From Eleginops maclovinus (Eukaryota; Chordata; Actinopteri; Perciformes; Eleginopidae): a stretch of 64,000 nucleotides of DNA. The notes beneath the pieces were generated by a model, which did not search any database, was not told the DNA's origin, and was given only the letters and a program-made list of their open reading frames with translations. The stretch covers positions 19,592,707 to 19,656,706 of the forward strand of contig NC_086354.1 of the NCBI RefSeq assembly GCF_036324505.1, in the 5' to 3' direction. The translations under genes and the position numbers were made by a program. How positions within the stretch are numbered: position 1 is the stretch's first letter; each line of letters begins with the position of its first letter. Positions 1 to 12,630 of the stretch are shown here, piece after piece.

Positions 1-2610
1 CACCACCTCTGAGGGAGGAGATTATGAAGATTAGATTTGCCTTAAATAGATTTTTTATGGCAGCCAGAAACAATGCTATCCCGGAGTCACTCTATATGCA
101 ATTCACTCTGCCGAATGCCTGACAAAAAGCACTCGCCTTTCATTGTGCGTGAAGCATGGCTTTGTGTGCTGGTGATTGAATCTTGCAGGGGAAGTAATGG
201 CAAATGTTATGACCACTGACGTAAGGGGATGGAGACTAACACTGTGCACTGCCTTCCTCAGCAAACCACAAGTCTACGCAATCTGTCTGCAGGCCATAAA
301 AATGCTACACCTGCAATGAACTGCTGAAGGTTCTGCTCCGCATGCCTCAGTGTGGGTGTGTGTTTGTTCAATATGCAAATGTGATCTTGACATACGCGTC
401 AACATAAAAGCAGATGTACTCTGTGTTTGGGTAAAGGTGTTTGAGGCTTCGGTGCTTAATTTCTGAGCACGAACCTCCATCAATTGTGATCCCACTGAGA
501 TTTTTTTTAGCAAAGAGTGAAGTTACTTAAACATTTACTGTTTACTTTCTGTCAGAGCTTCTGGGATAACATGATTAAATGATATACTGTGTGAACTTTT
601 AATGGGTTTGTATAACATTTTAGTGGAACTGTAATCATATTCAAAATGTGATGGTACGATTATGTCACATTGTCATTTCAAAAATAAACTATTTCAAGCA
701 ATAGCTGCCTCCTATCTGTATGCAAACACATGCTAATGCACGCACACACACGTTTAACCCCCAACCCACTTGTGGAGCCAACAATTGACAGACCAAGCTA
801 GCTACTGTATACAGCTCCTTGTATCAGCTGAAAACAGCAAAGGCCTGCTTACATGTTCTCACGTTTTTTCATTGCATGGTTCTTTATATAACAACATGCG
901 GTTAATTCAAGCTAGACAGCTGAGGCAGGGTAGAGTATCGTAATTTTGTAACAAAACCGCCTTCAAATATACCTGAATATACCTGTTGCATGCCCAGGAA
1001 ATCTCTATGTGTCCGAAACACCGGCTAAACAGAAACTTGCAAAATACCCTTCTTCTAGTAACAAAGGAATGATGAGCATTTATTGGATTAAGGGGAAGTT
1101 ATGCTAATTTTCAGGGCAACACTTGTTATAATAATATATCCACTTTATTATAGAAAGAGAATTTGGGAACTTGATAATGGGTCAAGCCCAGGTCGCTTGC
1201 CTGTAAATAAGCCATGCAGATATTTGCTGAACTTGTGTACAATAAGGAACTAAGAAATTGTACTATTGTATTTCACAAATTGTGCAGATTGCAAAGCGTT
1301 TACTAAAGGAATATTTGTAAGTCCTCCACTAAAGTGTGTATATAATTAAGCATGTGGGGAAATTAAACGCATACAACTGGAAGTGTTAGTGATTTGTCTA
1401 AAAGATCAAATATCAAACTAATTTATCGGCTGCTGTCTAAATCATAGTTTTTAGGCTTTTGCTTGGGTTTATATTTTCTTTTATACTTATTCTCTTTAAA
1501 TGTTGACTGATATGTGTTGCGTGATGACCCTGTTTGAGGCGACCAGCTTTAACCTGAACTTATTTGAAGCTTTGATACTTCAGTGTTATTTCACGGCTCA
1601 GGCTTGAGCTACAATGACCAATACAGACACATCAACATTTATAGGCCATAATAAGCCCGGTGACATGCTGACATTGTTTATGCTTATTTCATCAGAAGTA
1701 ATGACCACAAAGGTTTAAGTCCCATGGTGGTAGTAGGTCTAATGACCATTATTTATTAATACTATTATTATTTATAATGTTGCCGTTGTGAGGGGGCTGT
1801 TTATTGGGTCCTACTGGAAGCCTGCTGTGTCAGTGAATGAGATGACTGGCTCAACACATTCCTTTTTATCCGCATGCTCCTGTGCTGGATGGTTCACTGA
1901 AGGCAGCGTGGTTTGTTAGTGTCCTGTTGTGTCTGAGACAGGTGGACAAGAGCCAGTGAAATGTAATGACCCCCACCATCAATGACTCAGCCCCACCAGC
2001 ACCTGCACGACTGAGAAAGTGCACCTGATATAAATGACAGCAGAGCTATAATAACAGCCTAGTGTTGCTCTCTTCTCTGTTGCTGAGACAGTCAGGTGGA
2101 CAGGCCGCTGATGTGAGTGCAGAGTGTGTGTGGACACGTGTTTCTGCACCTGTGTCACCCACACACTTTCTCCCTGTATGCTATGAACCGTTTGCATCTA
2201 TATTTACTTTGTTGAAGCTGGAAAGGTTTTTACATTTTTAATTATAATCAAATTAAAAACTGAGAACTTTTTTGTTTTTATGAAATTCAGACACATTCAG
2301 TGACTAGGCAGTGCAGATCAGGAGTCAAATATCTTCATGAAGATAAAACAATAAGGACTAAAATAAAAGTGGTTATTGGAACAAAATTCCTCAGATGACC
2401 AAAGAAACTTCTAATTAAAGATAATGTGAGAGGTGGATATATAAATAAGCAGATGATTGCTTAAAAGTTGGCCAAATTGCTTAAACTCAAACTGAAATCA
2501 CACTTAGTTTTCTTTTATTGCAGTCCTAAATATTGCAATGCGTGTGCTTTTTTATGTTTCGTTGGAAAATGTTCTTGTAAGTGATATAATAAATGCTCCT
2601 GTTCATCTCA
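1..2610. other. non-coding stretch, no gene seen
   Basis: AT-rich unique-looking sequence. The open frames are short and have neither protein-like composition nor splice context. One exact POU octamer, ATGCAAAT, lies at 373-380. I see no transposon ends, tRNA or long repeat. Confidence 0.6.
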
Positions 2611-2614
2611 GCCG

Positions 2615-2760
2615 GCTGCAGAGGCGTGTCAGTGTCTGTTTGATTGACAGCAGCTGGCAGGCTGCCAGAGTGCGGGTCTTACACCGTAGGGAATGAGAGA
2701 CACAGAAAACAAACGCGCTGTAGCCTGCATGTCATGGACAGACAGCAGGTTGTTAGTGGT
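2615..2760. promoter_or_regulatory. candidate enhancer core with PBX-MEIS and NFI sites
   Basis: Seen: an exact PBX-MEIS/PREP composite decamer, TGATTGACAG, at 2641-2650. It is followed 3 bp later by CTGGCAGGCTGCCAG (2654-2668), a perfect palindrome around one base that contains TGGC-N5-GCCA, the NFI dimer pattern. The segment is more GC-rich than its surroundings and has no open frame. Known: PBX-MEIS and NFI factors bind such sites in developmental enhancers. Inference: a small cis-regulatory element. No conservation data were available. The two sites could be chance, but such close spacing of a decamer and a 15-bp palindrome is uncommon. Confidence 0.35.
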
Positions 2761-3049
2761 GTTGAAGAAAACTAACCACACCAGCATCTACAAGTGCATA
2801 TTCTTAGGATTGAAATGCATGGAGGTGCAGTGCATTTTTTAAAAGTAACAAACGTTCCTTTCAACTCTTTAAGTGTAGTATAATTACTGTTAGACACAAC
2901 AGTACCGTAGGCCGTAAACTCACATGTAATGAACAGAATGTCGTTAGAATAAGGTTGGTACGTTGACTGGAGTTAACTTTTCACAGATGTTGCACACAGC
3001 GGGAGATTGTCCTTGTCGGATGCGTTCTCATTTACTGAAAATACTTTTT

Positions 3050-3140
3050 TTGTGGGGGGGGGTTTGGCACCTGGGTAGAGTGTGAAGGGGACGGGATATG
3101 ATGCAGATCAAACCGTGGCCATGTAGCCGGTTCAAAACTC
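3050..3140 (+). repeat. possible decayed tRNA-derived SINE head
   Basis: After a G-run (about 3054-3062) the sequence TGGCACCTGGGTAGAGTG resembles a pol III A-box region, and CCGGTTCAAAACTC about 60 bp later resembles a degenerate B box. That spacing is tRNA-like. The B box departs from GGTTCGANTCC and no cloverleaf closes, so this is at best a SINE relic and not a functional tRNA gene. Confidence 0.2.
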
Positions 3141-3149
3141 AGTAATAAA

Positions 3150-6100
3150 TAACAGAGTCTCTTGACATTCCTTGAATTTGTCTGACAACTTTAGAACTGC
3201 CATAACCGACAAAAATTCTCAAATTTAGTCTCATGGCATTTCATATAAACTAACCTTCTTCATCACACTTGGATGTTTATTTTCTTCTCAAAACGCACAC
3301 CCGCTCGCTGTCAATTCTCCAGACAATGAGCAGCTATATTCACACACTACCTCAATTAGACTTTACACAACATGTTTACAAATTAATTATTAAGTCCGAA
3401 ATGAGTCAGACATGTATGTTCACACACTCTGGGTAATGTCTATACTAGGTAGAGAGTGTATTGAGAAACACGCTATGATGGAAAAGAAAATATATTCAAC
3501 CCTGAATCCACTTTTCAAAAACCAAAGGCTTCTTCAAGGATTTTATCTGATTGTAATGTCTCTGAACTGAACTGAACTTGCAACTTAAAGTTACCACAAA
3601 AAGTTCAAGAAAAGAACAATACTGCACATCCCCACTCCCCATACAGCTCACTGTCTTCAAGATAAATTGAGTAAAGCCCAGTAGCTTATGATTACCCTAA
3701 ACCCGGAGAGTTCATTACTTCAAAGTAGAACCTCATTAGTTTAGATTCGCCTTTCAAGTTCGCTTTCTCTCAGGATCCTGACTTTAACTGTTAATTACTG
3801 TTCAATTAATTAAAGATCTGGTACCTCAGAGGCAGGTGCTGATACTACATAAAACTGATCAAGTTCAGCTTATTTACATAATTTTGAGTAATATCACTAG
3901 TGGGAATACAGAAGCAAAATAAAAGAGACGATAGCCCATCCTCAAACTGATAAGCACAGCATGTGCAAATATTCACATGGCATTCCCGCTGTTTGATGTA
4001 AATCTTGATTAAACATCACAGTTATTAATTTCAAGGCAGACCCTGAGTGGATAGTTAATTACACAAGCTCGGTTTCAACGAGACTTATGTTCTCCCACAA
4101 TTAATCAAGGCAGTCATAAACCAGGACATATACAAGCATGCTGGCCCGCCCCCTTCTCGCACAGCAAGAACAGCCCCGCTTCAAGAGCTGGATGTAATTC
4201 TGAAGGGAAAGAACTATTGTGTGGGTCAAACAAAAGATATGGGAGCACAAAACAATGGTCTGCAGCTGAAACCCACTGAGGTATGATGCTACGTGTGTAC
4301 CTGTGTTCAAAGAAGATTCAGTTGGGAAGTGCGATTTCTCTCATCTCAGCCCCTTTCTTCCACGTCACCTCAGGTTGGAGCTCATAGACAGGCCTGGTTG
4401 GAGGGAGTCGCCTGCTGGTTTGAAAGCAAGTTGTGAGCCCTACTGAGAAACAGACATACATACAAGCGTGTATGCTTGCCTTTCATGCACACAAGTGAGC
4501 TGCAAGCTGTCATGGCGGTTTTACCTCCTCGTTTTTCATGAACGTGCTGATGCTCAGGATGGGAGAGTGATTACGTGCCAAGATTAGATAGAGGCAGAGG
4601 GCAATATAAACCTCAAGGAAAAGCTGTCATTTCCTAAAATGTATGCATCATCAGGAACATTACAAGCATGCCTGCGAATCAAACCTCCCGGCTAAGACAT
4701 TTCTCACCAAATCAGACTTTCTCTTCTTCCTCCTTGCATTGCGACTTCATGTCAAACCCGTAGAGTGGAGCTAGCAGGAAGCACAGTTGCACTTGTCTCT
4801 GCAGGGATGCTGAGCCGCATGCAATCCTCACTACGTCAACCACAAGGTGTGCAGAGTTTCAGTGATGGCCTCGGTTCATTTGACGGAAAAAGGTACAAGG
4901 CAAACTTTTTACTTATTGCTATTTTTGTTGTGTTGTATTGAGTTCTGCTTCAGTCATTTCACTCCACTGATAATCTCAGTGACATGTCTCCGATTTGTGG
5001 CTACAGAGGTGAGCAAGAGGTGAACTCACAGAAAGGTTCAGAAATTGTCACAGTGACTTAATGCTTTTGAATGCTGGCGTCTCGTACAGACTAGGACTGC
5101 TAGGCCGATACCAGTGAAGAGACGTAACACCTAATGCTGAAGAGCTTTACTCTGTCAGGCGCACAGCGAATCTCTGACTGTTACAAAGATGCTTGATGTG
5201 GTACACCTAATGCTAATGTGTTTTAAATATCCCATTATTGGCTTTTTAAAACGTTCATAACAAAATCCCCTCGATATAAAAGACAAAAATTGGCAAGAAA
5301 AATACAAAGATTTAGTTGAAAACATTTCCATAGATTGCATTGCGTGATTTTAGGATTATTTAGGGCTCTGTTACGGCATTTACTTAATGTGGGTTGATAC
5401 TGTCAGCGTTAACGCTTAACCCTAACCCTTTATCAACCAAATGGTGTGTTGACAACCGTAATTTCTACGGGTCCAGACCAGTCGGTGAGTTTTGTCACAC
5501 ATCATCGTTGTCTTTGTCTTCCCGTCTCTTGCATAAATCAATGAGTGGGCTTTCCCTCAGTAGAAAATCGTTTTACCTTAAGCTCTCTGAAAGCATCTAA
5601 TGGTTCCTGTTGAAGTGATTTGCCATGTGACAGCCTGCAGTTTATTAATTTGATGGATTCTCAGAATGACTGCTTCAATCGCATTTCTTCGAGTTGCGTT
5701 CAGCAATTACAGAGTAGGTAGGTTACAAAACTTTTTACAGAGTTGAAGATGAAGCACTATTAACTAATTACTATCCCTAGCACTACTGGTTTAATTATTT
5801 TATTCTGATGAAATGCATTAGTCTGTCAGATAGAAAGATTGTAGAATGCATTCCATTTGAGATAAATTAAGCGACTATTAACAATTAAATCTGAAATGAC
5901 TACTGCCACTTCAATCAAGCTACAGTTCAGCGCTGTTCCCTTTAATTGTAAAAGAGCGTGACTACCGTGGTCCTGTACAGTGGTTTCTGCATTATTCCAT
6001 ATGTCACATATGTTAAAAACAAATTGCAGGTATTGTTGCCACGGAATAAACATCATTCATCCAGGGAAAAACATGATTACCTTTGGAACATAACGGTGCA

Positions 6101-6290
6101 AAGGTCAGGGCCACAATGCTCGGACGATATGTCAGTGAGAATAATTATATAGCTTATTTTGACAGTACTTTTGTTAGATTTTATGAATATATTGTAGATT
6201 GCCTATTTGTCCTCAACCCCTTGACCGCTTTCTGTGCAGACCATGCAGTCTGTAGCTCTGGCCACCTTGAGCCAATGACCTCATCAACGT
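3150..6290. other. non-coding stretch, no gene seen
   Basis: Unique AT-rich DNA. Small ORFs on both strands look like chance. A two-unit TTAGGG-type run (TTAACCCTAACCC, about 5417-5429) is too short to be an interstitial telomere. Several homeodomain-type AT motifs are scattered through it, but none clusters convincingly. Confidence 0.55.
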
Positions 6291-6299
6291 ACAACACAA

Positions 6300-6430
6300 A
6301 GGAACAGGAATGACAGGCTTTTCATTATTGCCCAGCCATTGTGCCGCAGGGGGAAATCAATTATAAAAACACGGCTAACAGCAAAGATAACAGCGGTGTC
6401 CTCTATTGTGTTGGAACGAGCTAACTTTTT
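6300..6430. promoter_or_regulatory. candidate conserved non-coding element
   Basis: Within about 130 bp are CATTATTG and two CNATTGTG SOX-type words, AATCAATTATAAA (homeodomain or TATA-like) and AGATAA (GATA-type). There is no open frame of note. The composition resembles vertebrate developmental enhancers. This rests on motif density alone. Confidence 0.22.
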
Positions 6431-7800
6431 TTTTCCTCAAGGGTCTCTTGACCAGTCCGGCATCACCTTGGTGCAATTTGCTCCCCATCTCAAATCCCAT
6501 TGCCTTTTGGAATTGGATTTACCTGACTCATTCACACAGTGAATGGACTCTCCTTCCAGTGAAAAAACAGCAAGATTCTGTGTGAAATTGCCTGAGGAGT
6601 CAGGAGGTTTTGGATTTGTCAGGTACCTCTCTCTGTCTGCCATTAACCTTCCAACAGGAAGAATGTCCTCATTACTGGGAAGGACTGGTGGGTTCTGGTG
6701 GGATGGAGAAGGAAGTGAGAGCATAAGCGCAACACAAACAAGGAAGGGACATGCAAAGGATGGGAATGCTAGTGAGGAGAATACACACACACCATGAGGT
6801 TAGGATGGAGGCAAATAATTGATGTAGCTTCTGATAATTACAAAGTCAAGTCATACTCTATAGTATGAATATGCACTGGTAATCTATTGGTTTAGAAACA
6901 AAACTCCACACTTGTAATTTGATAAAGGAAACAAGGATTGTTTTCTTGAATATAATGTAGAACTAAAATGTAAGGCACAGAACCAGTACAAGTATATTCC
7001 TCATAGTTGTAAAATGTTGAGAATGCAAAACAGGCAGCTGTTCTTTAAATGAACCTAATACTGAAGGCTTTTCTCACAAGCTCCGAGACCTTCATTCCCA
7101 GATGAGCAGCTTCTAAATAAGACTATGACATCAGCACACAGCTGGAAATAGGCTCAATCAGCATGACTCCAAATCGGCATAGATGCCTTTTTTCTTCTTC
7201 AGTCACTGAAAACAGAGCCCAAATATAACATGTTGTAGAGAAATCATAACCAGGCATAATGACAAACCAACCACTGATATATGCATTGTGAAGTACAAGC
7301 TGTTCTGGCGTGCATTACAGTCGAGTTCAATTTTCTAACTCTCATCAATGCTGAAGTCATTGTGCGGCAATGCCAGTGTATGCTATTGCACTCTATACAC
7401 AGTAATATCAATCATGGTAACAGCATTATGCTCTCAGCCAGCCATGTTAGAACAGGCAGTACATACATTAACACGAATGCTGCCCACATCCACAAAGCCC
7501 ACTGGAGGTAAGATATTTACAGTACCATGTTTCCCACAGTAAAACATTGTGGTTTAAAAATAATGATGTACAGTACAATGAAGGTTTGTTTACATTTACC
7601 CAGCTTACTACTTACGTAATAATACAATATAATATGATTACATTATGATGCCAATAGTAATTTAAACATGATTAAACTGCATTAAAAAGTAGAATCTGCC
7701 CAAAACAGTTCTGATTGAGTGGCTTAAAATAATGTTTAAAAAAAAGGAGTCTAACTTATGATGCTGTATTGTAACTACATATGATTGGCCTTATTTGTTA
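6431..7800. other. non-coding stretch with overlapping open frames, no gene accepted
   Basis: At 6437-6797 both strands are open (84 codons on plus, 117 on minus). There is no recognisable domain, no splice-site logic and no preference for one strand, so I read this as a stop-poor, relatively GC-rich patch. The rest to 7800 is ordinary AT-rich DNA. Confidence 0.5.
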
Positions 7801-7804
7801 TAGC

Positions 7805-8158
<354 letters not shown>

Positions 8159-8375
8159 TTCCAACAGCCTGTTATCCAAAACCCAAATGGTGGACAAAAA
8201 GTCCTGTTGGACCAAAAGCCAATCTGACCACCAGTTGTTTGGACAAACAAACTCCCATTGTCCTGAAGGTCCAATGCTTACAGAGAACAAACTCAACAAA
8301 CAGAAGTCATCTGCAGTCATAAAAATGTTCACAGCTAACATCGCTGCTACAACCCAATCCCCAAGATATCCACTC

Positions 8376-9048
8376 AATAACATCAGGAGGGAGGGACTGC
8401 CTCCTGCAGGTCCTGGTCAAGGCTCTGGTCATCTCACACCTCGACTACTGCAACTCCCTTGTGGCTGCTCTACCTGCAAACGCCATCCAAACTCTACAGC
8501 TAATTCAGAATGCTGCAGTCCGACTGGTCTTCAACCTCTCCAAGTTCTCCCACACTACACCACACCTTCACTGGTTGACAGTGGCTGCCTCAATTTGCTT
8601 CAAAACACTGGTATTGGCCTATCGAAATGTGAAGGGATCAGCCCCTTCCTTCATCCAGGCCTTGGTTAAACCATACACTCCAGCACATGCACTTCGCTCT
8701 GCATCAGCCAATCGGCTGGCTACTCCATCACTGTGAGTGGTACCCAGGTACCGCTCAAACACCCGTTTGCTATCCTGGCAGGTTGAATGATCTCCCCATT
8801 GACTCAGGACAGCAGAAACTCTGCATATCTTCCGGCGCAAACTGAAAACCCATCTATTTCAAATGTACCTTGGTAAAAAGGTTAAGAGGAAAACATTTTA
8901 TTTATTTGGGCCCTGTAAGTATTCACCAGCACTTAAAGTGAATATATCTGCACTTTCATGTTGTTAGGTGTGAATCTGTATGGTTTTTGACCTTATATAA
9001 GTTGCTTGGATAAACGCATCAGCCAAATGAAATGTAATGTAATGAAAA
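8376..9048 (+). mobile_element. L2-type LINE, 5'-truncated 3' end with broken reverse transcriptase tail
   Basis: The plus-strand translation carries the C-terminal reverse-transcriptase block typical of fish L2/CR1-group LINEs: SHLDYCNSLVAALP at about 8428-8470, then LQLIQNAAVRLVFNL, HLHWLTVAAS, FKTLVLAYRNVKGSAPSF, LVKPYTPAHALRSASANR, and after frame breaks RRKLKTHLFQMYL (about 8832-8870). A stop follows the SANRLATPSL block and at least one frameshift separates it from the last block, so this is a dead copy. The 3' end, TTGGATAAACGCATCAGCC then AAATGTAATGTAATG, is the hallmark L2 tail with its short tandem terminus. The 5' end is lost near 8376, as expected from target-primed reverse transcription. 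It lies just downstream of the long CA array. The exact L2 subfamily is not determined. Confidence 0.9.
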
Positions 9049-10636
9049 CAATTCTATCCTCCTATGGCATTGGTATACTGGCCTACTCTGCCTGTGATTC
9101 TGACGCCAACAATCAAACTATAGAAAAGAGTACTAGCCAATCAAATGCCGGGTAGGGCGGACCCTGCTTTCACCAATGTAGTAAAAACAAAACAAAAAAA
9201 GTACAAGATGTCTGTCTGCATAATAATTAGCCATTTTTGCACCTGTTTGTTACAAGGAGAGTTAGTAAGGAGTCTTCAGAACAATGGGATGTTGTTTTCT
9301 GGATAACAGATAATCAGACAAATGGGTTCTCGTTCCAATGGGACAATTTTCCGAGTGTTGGGGTTTAGGAATAATGGACTCTCTGAACAGTAGGCAGTAA
9401 TGTCTCCAGAAATAGGTTATGTGTTTCTGGCGCCCACAATTTAAAAAGCAATGACCCTGTCTATATTTAATATATCTTTCATCCCGACACGTTTGATCCC
9501 TTTGACTCCTACTCATCAACTCGTCTACTATTTTTTATTTGAAATGTTGTGGTTGCTTCCACAAGTTCAGTTTGGTTGTTTCTTGCTTACACTAGCTGAA
9601 TATCAGGCTGTTTGCCAGCAATGTGTGCAACCTGTTTTGAATAAAGGACGATTTTCTGGCAGGCTCGATGCGTTACCTCATCCACAGGGAAAGGTAATTG
9701 CCGCTTGAAAAAGATAATTCTATAATCTTCTGAGACGAAGCTTGCTGCTATCCCACGAGAAAGTCCTGTCAGATTAATGAAAATGTTACCCGTCAGCAGT
9801 GACTGTATGGGAGGCAAACAGCCCCAAAACAATAGCTGTTGATCATTAGAATTTGAGTTAGATTCAGATTGAAACCCTTTATCAACTGTAAGGCAAATTC
9901 AGGCTGACGGATGAAGCAAACTAAACAAAGAAGTTCAATACCACTTTGCTGAGTGGAAACCCATCCAGAGTTATTTGTAAAAGTCATTGTTATCTTTGAA
10001 GGGGAAATCTAGCACATCAGTCAATATGTTTCATTCGTGGCAAAATTGAAATTCAGTGCCGAACTGTCTTTAACAGCCAGATAAATCAATGTGATTTCCA
10101 CTGCATTCTATTTTATTTTGGATCACAAGGGAATAGCGTGTGTTTCTTATTGGTTTTCAGTTCAATTCGCACTGCTTACCAAGTAATCACTGTAGAAAGT
10201 AGAAAAGATGTGGTGTGTTTTTGAATTGCTGGGTCATTGGTATTATTGCATATCAGTTCTTCCCTTCACAGACGATTTATTTGTATTTGTCATTCAATAA
10301 ACCACAAAGGGAACAGACGGATGCATCAGAGAGGTGATATATAGGTATGACTAACACTTCTTATGTGGTTGTGTACAGTAACTTTAGGTAGAAATCATCA
10401 CATAAATAACACCCGTTAAGTGTCATATCCCGGTGTGTTATGTAATCTACGACTTCTCAGCGTTCTGGCATGTTGGTTTGCAAGTCTTTTCCAAAGCAAT
10501 ATTTCAATGCCATCAAACACAAGTCAGTTGTTAGTGCAATTAACATCATTCTTCTTCATCTCCGAGGAAATATGACAGCCAAATTAGTTTTACGGTATAT
10601 GTTCTTACGGTGCTGCTGATGTCAGTATAATCTGAT
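9049..10636. other. non-coding stretch, no gene seen
   Basis: No repeat ends, RNA genes or protein-like frames recognised. Short frames at 9262-9519 (minus), 9451-9708 (plus) and 9587-9832 (minus) overlap on opposite strands and look like chance. Confidence 0.55.
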
Positions 10637-10668
<32 letters not shown>

Positions 10669-10699
10669 CGCACACACGCACACACACACACACACACAC
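10637..10699. repeat. (CA)n microsatellite with CG interruptions
   Basis: 63 bp of CA units, broken by three CACACG variants near 10660-10680. It is alternating purine/pyrimidine throughout. Confidence 0.95.
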
Positions 10700-11588
10700 G
10701 GCACAAACAAAACAGATGTAGGACTAATGACCCAATCGCAGAGTAAATGACAGTTCAAATAGGTTTAGAGCAATCTGGAATCAGATAAATGGACCTAATC
10801 TTGTTCTGGTCGGGTGCCTGGCCGGGAAATGGCTCCTGACACCTGAGACCCTGCAACACGTCAAGGCTCAATCGGGGGCTGGCGGCACAAACCCATACAT
10901 CTCCATTTTAGATGACAAGACACAAATCTGAAACCTGAAGCAGAAGAAAGCCTGCGAGGGTCAGTTGTGGTTTATTGTGAGATTAAGAGGAGGAGGAAAA
11001 CAGGAGGTTGTTGTGGTCAACAGAGATGCAATGTGTACGTTCACTAGATAAAGTTGACAAGAGAAATGGCTCTGGTTTAGGTCTCATTAGGGATAAAGGA
11101 TGACTCAAACCCACTTTTACTGAAAGGGCTGCTTATTCGTTTCCTCCTGCTAGAATCTATCGCCAGAGGATTAAAACCAGTTTGATTTCTCTATCTGCAA
11201 ACATCTAGGGATGAAGGCATAATTACAAGCATTCATTTTAGATTTGAACTGAAACACTCTTATCCATGCAACTGTTATGATTACCAAATATTTAGGATTT
11301 GCCATGTTTTGATTAATGCCTTAGTAAATGACATACAACATTTAAGAACATTTGAGAGAAGAGGCCTGGAGTCTACCTGCAGGGTCACTGAAGAGTAATA
11401 AAGAGCTATAGTGGATCTGCCACCTGTGCAGGAAACAGTCAGGTGACAGAGAAATGTCAGTCTCTAATATTCAACCCATCACCTTCGATGGCCACCCCGG
11501 ACACACCTCATAAGATGAGAGCCAGATAGCAAAGATCAAAGTTGGAAATTGTTGGCAGGAGACATGTTGGAGAGGCATTAGAGGTCCA
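10700..11588. other. non-coding stretch, no gene seen
   Basis: Ordinary unique sequence. No open frame, repeat or motif cluster stands out. Confidence 0.55.
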
Positions 11589-11635
11589 GGGGGGGGGGGG
11601 GGGGGGGGGAGAGAGAGAGAGAGCGAGAGAGAGAG
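11589..11635. repeat. G21 homopolymer followed by (GA)n
   Basis: Twenty-one consecutive G (11589-11609) run directly into GAGAGA units with one CGAG interruption, to about 11635. The whole tract is purine on the plus strand, so it can form a G-quadruplex or triplex. Homopolymer length is error-prone in assemblies. Confidence 0.95.
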
Positions 11636-12095
11636 CACACAGCCAACTGTCAGTCCTGGGTATGAATCCACACTGACATCCAGGTCAGGTGTCAGACAGG
11701 TCACATTTAATTGGGATGTTCACCGATGATAGGTTTAATTCTCTAAACAGTCTACCAGCTCCAGGTGGTACAGAGTAAGAGTTGGTTAAGGTTAGAAATA
11801 AGGTCACATAAGGGTAGAGGTAAATATAAAATAGAAGTTGGATAATCATTAGGGCTTTAATTAACATTCAATTTTTACTTTGAAACGTGCTCTCTTATTA
11901 AAGGTTGTTTTTTGCTTACTTATTTATTCTCACTCTAATCGGTTAACTGAAGCATCATCATCTTTAAACCAGCAGCTGACGGATGCTCTGCTTATTCCTA
12001 ATGACAGCATTTCTTTCTACCTGACACCACATAAACCTCATACTTGTGCAGAATAAGCCTGGCAATGGTTGTCTTGGTGCTCCCTGATGTCAATA
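11636..12095. other. non-coding stretch, no gene seen
   Basis: Sequence between the G/GA tract and the Tc1-like element. No features recognised. Confidence 0.5.
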
Positions 12096-12630
12096 TGCAC
12101 TGCCTGGCCGAAAAAAAGGGTCACACTCTAATATTCAGTGGACCGCCTTTAGCTTTGATTACGGCACGCATTCGCTGCGGCATCGTTGCCACAAGCTTCT
12201 GCAACGTCACAACATTTATTTCTGTATTGCATTAATTTTTAGCCAAGATCTTGTATTGATGACGGGAGATTCAGACCACTGTGCAAAGTATTCTCCAGCA
12301 CATCCCGAAGATTCTCCATCGGGTTCGGGTCTGGACTCTGTGATGGCCAATCCATGTGTGAAAATGATGTCTCATGCTTCCTGAACCACTCCTTCACAAT
12401 TTGAGCCCGATGGATCTGGCATAGTCATTTTGGAACATGCCCGTGCCATCAGGGAAGAAAAAATCCATTGATGGAATAACCTGGTCATTCAGTATATTCA
12501 GGTAGTCAGCTGACCTCATTCTTTGGGTACATAACGTTGCTGAACCTAGACCAGACCAACTGCAGCAACCCCAGATCATAGCAATGCACCCCCCCCAGGC
12601 TTATGACCTTTTATTAGGCCGGGCAGTGTA
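12096..12630 (-). mobile_element. Tc1-like DNA transposon, internally deleted copy with both ends
   Basis: Read on the minus strand, the element begins TACACTGCCCGGCC (12630 downward) and closes on the plus strand with TGCACTGCCTGGCCG (12096 upward). This is an imperfect terminal inverted repeat followed by an A-rich run and GGTCA on each side. TA dinucleotides flank both ends (12094-12095 and 12631-12632), as expected for Tc1/mariner insertion. The element is 535 bp against about 1.6 kb for autonomous Tc1 elements. The DNA-binding domain and first catalytic Asp region are missing, and only the C-terminal transposase part remains. The copy at 62,120 has the same deletion junction, so this is a non-autonomous subfamily and not a private deletion. 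Confidence 0.9.
12145..12590 (-). pseudogene. broken Tc1-like transposase C-terminal fragment
   Basis: Minus-strand translation shows [33 protein letters not shown] and FQND, the block holding the second catalytic Asp. A one-base loss then shifts the frame before HRAQIVKEW. Further on come [16 protein letters not shown], the DDE third-acid block with Glu retained, and [10 protein letters not shown] stop follows shortly after. The first catalytic Asp and all helix-turn-helix DNA-binding sequence are absent. It cannot encode active transposase, but its ends could once have been mobilised in trans by a full-length relative. Confidence 0.85.

Noticed and set aside
3050..3140. Functional tRNA gene
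   Set aside because: The B box is degenerate and no cloverleaf forms. Kept only as a weak SINE relic.
5417..5429. Telomere-like TTAACCCTAACCC
   Set aside because: Only two units. Far too short to call an interstitial telomeric repeat.
6437..6797. Overlapping 117- and 84-codon frames on opposite strands
   Set aside because: No domain, no splice context and no strand preference. They look like a stop-poor patch.
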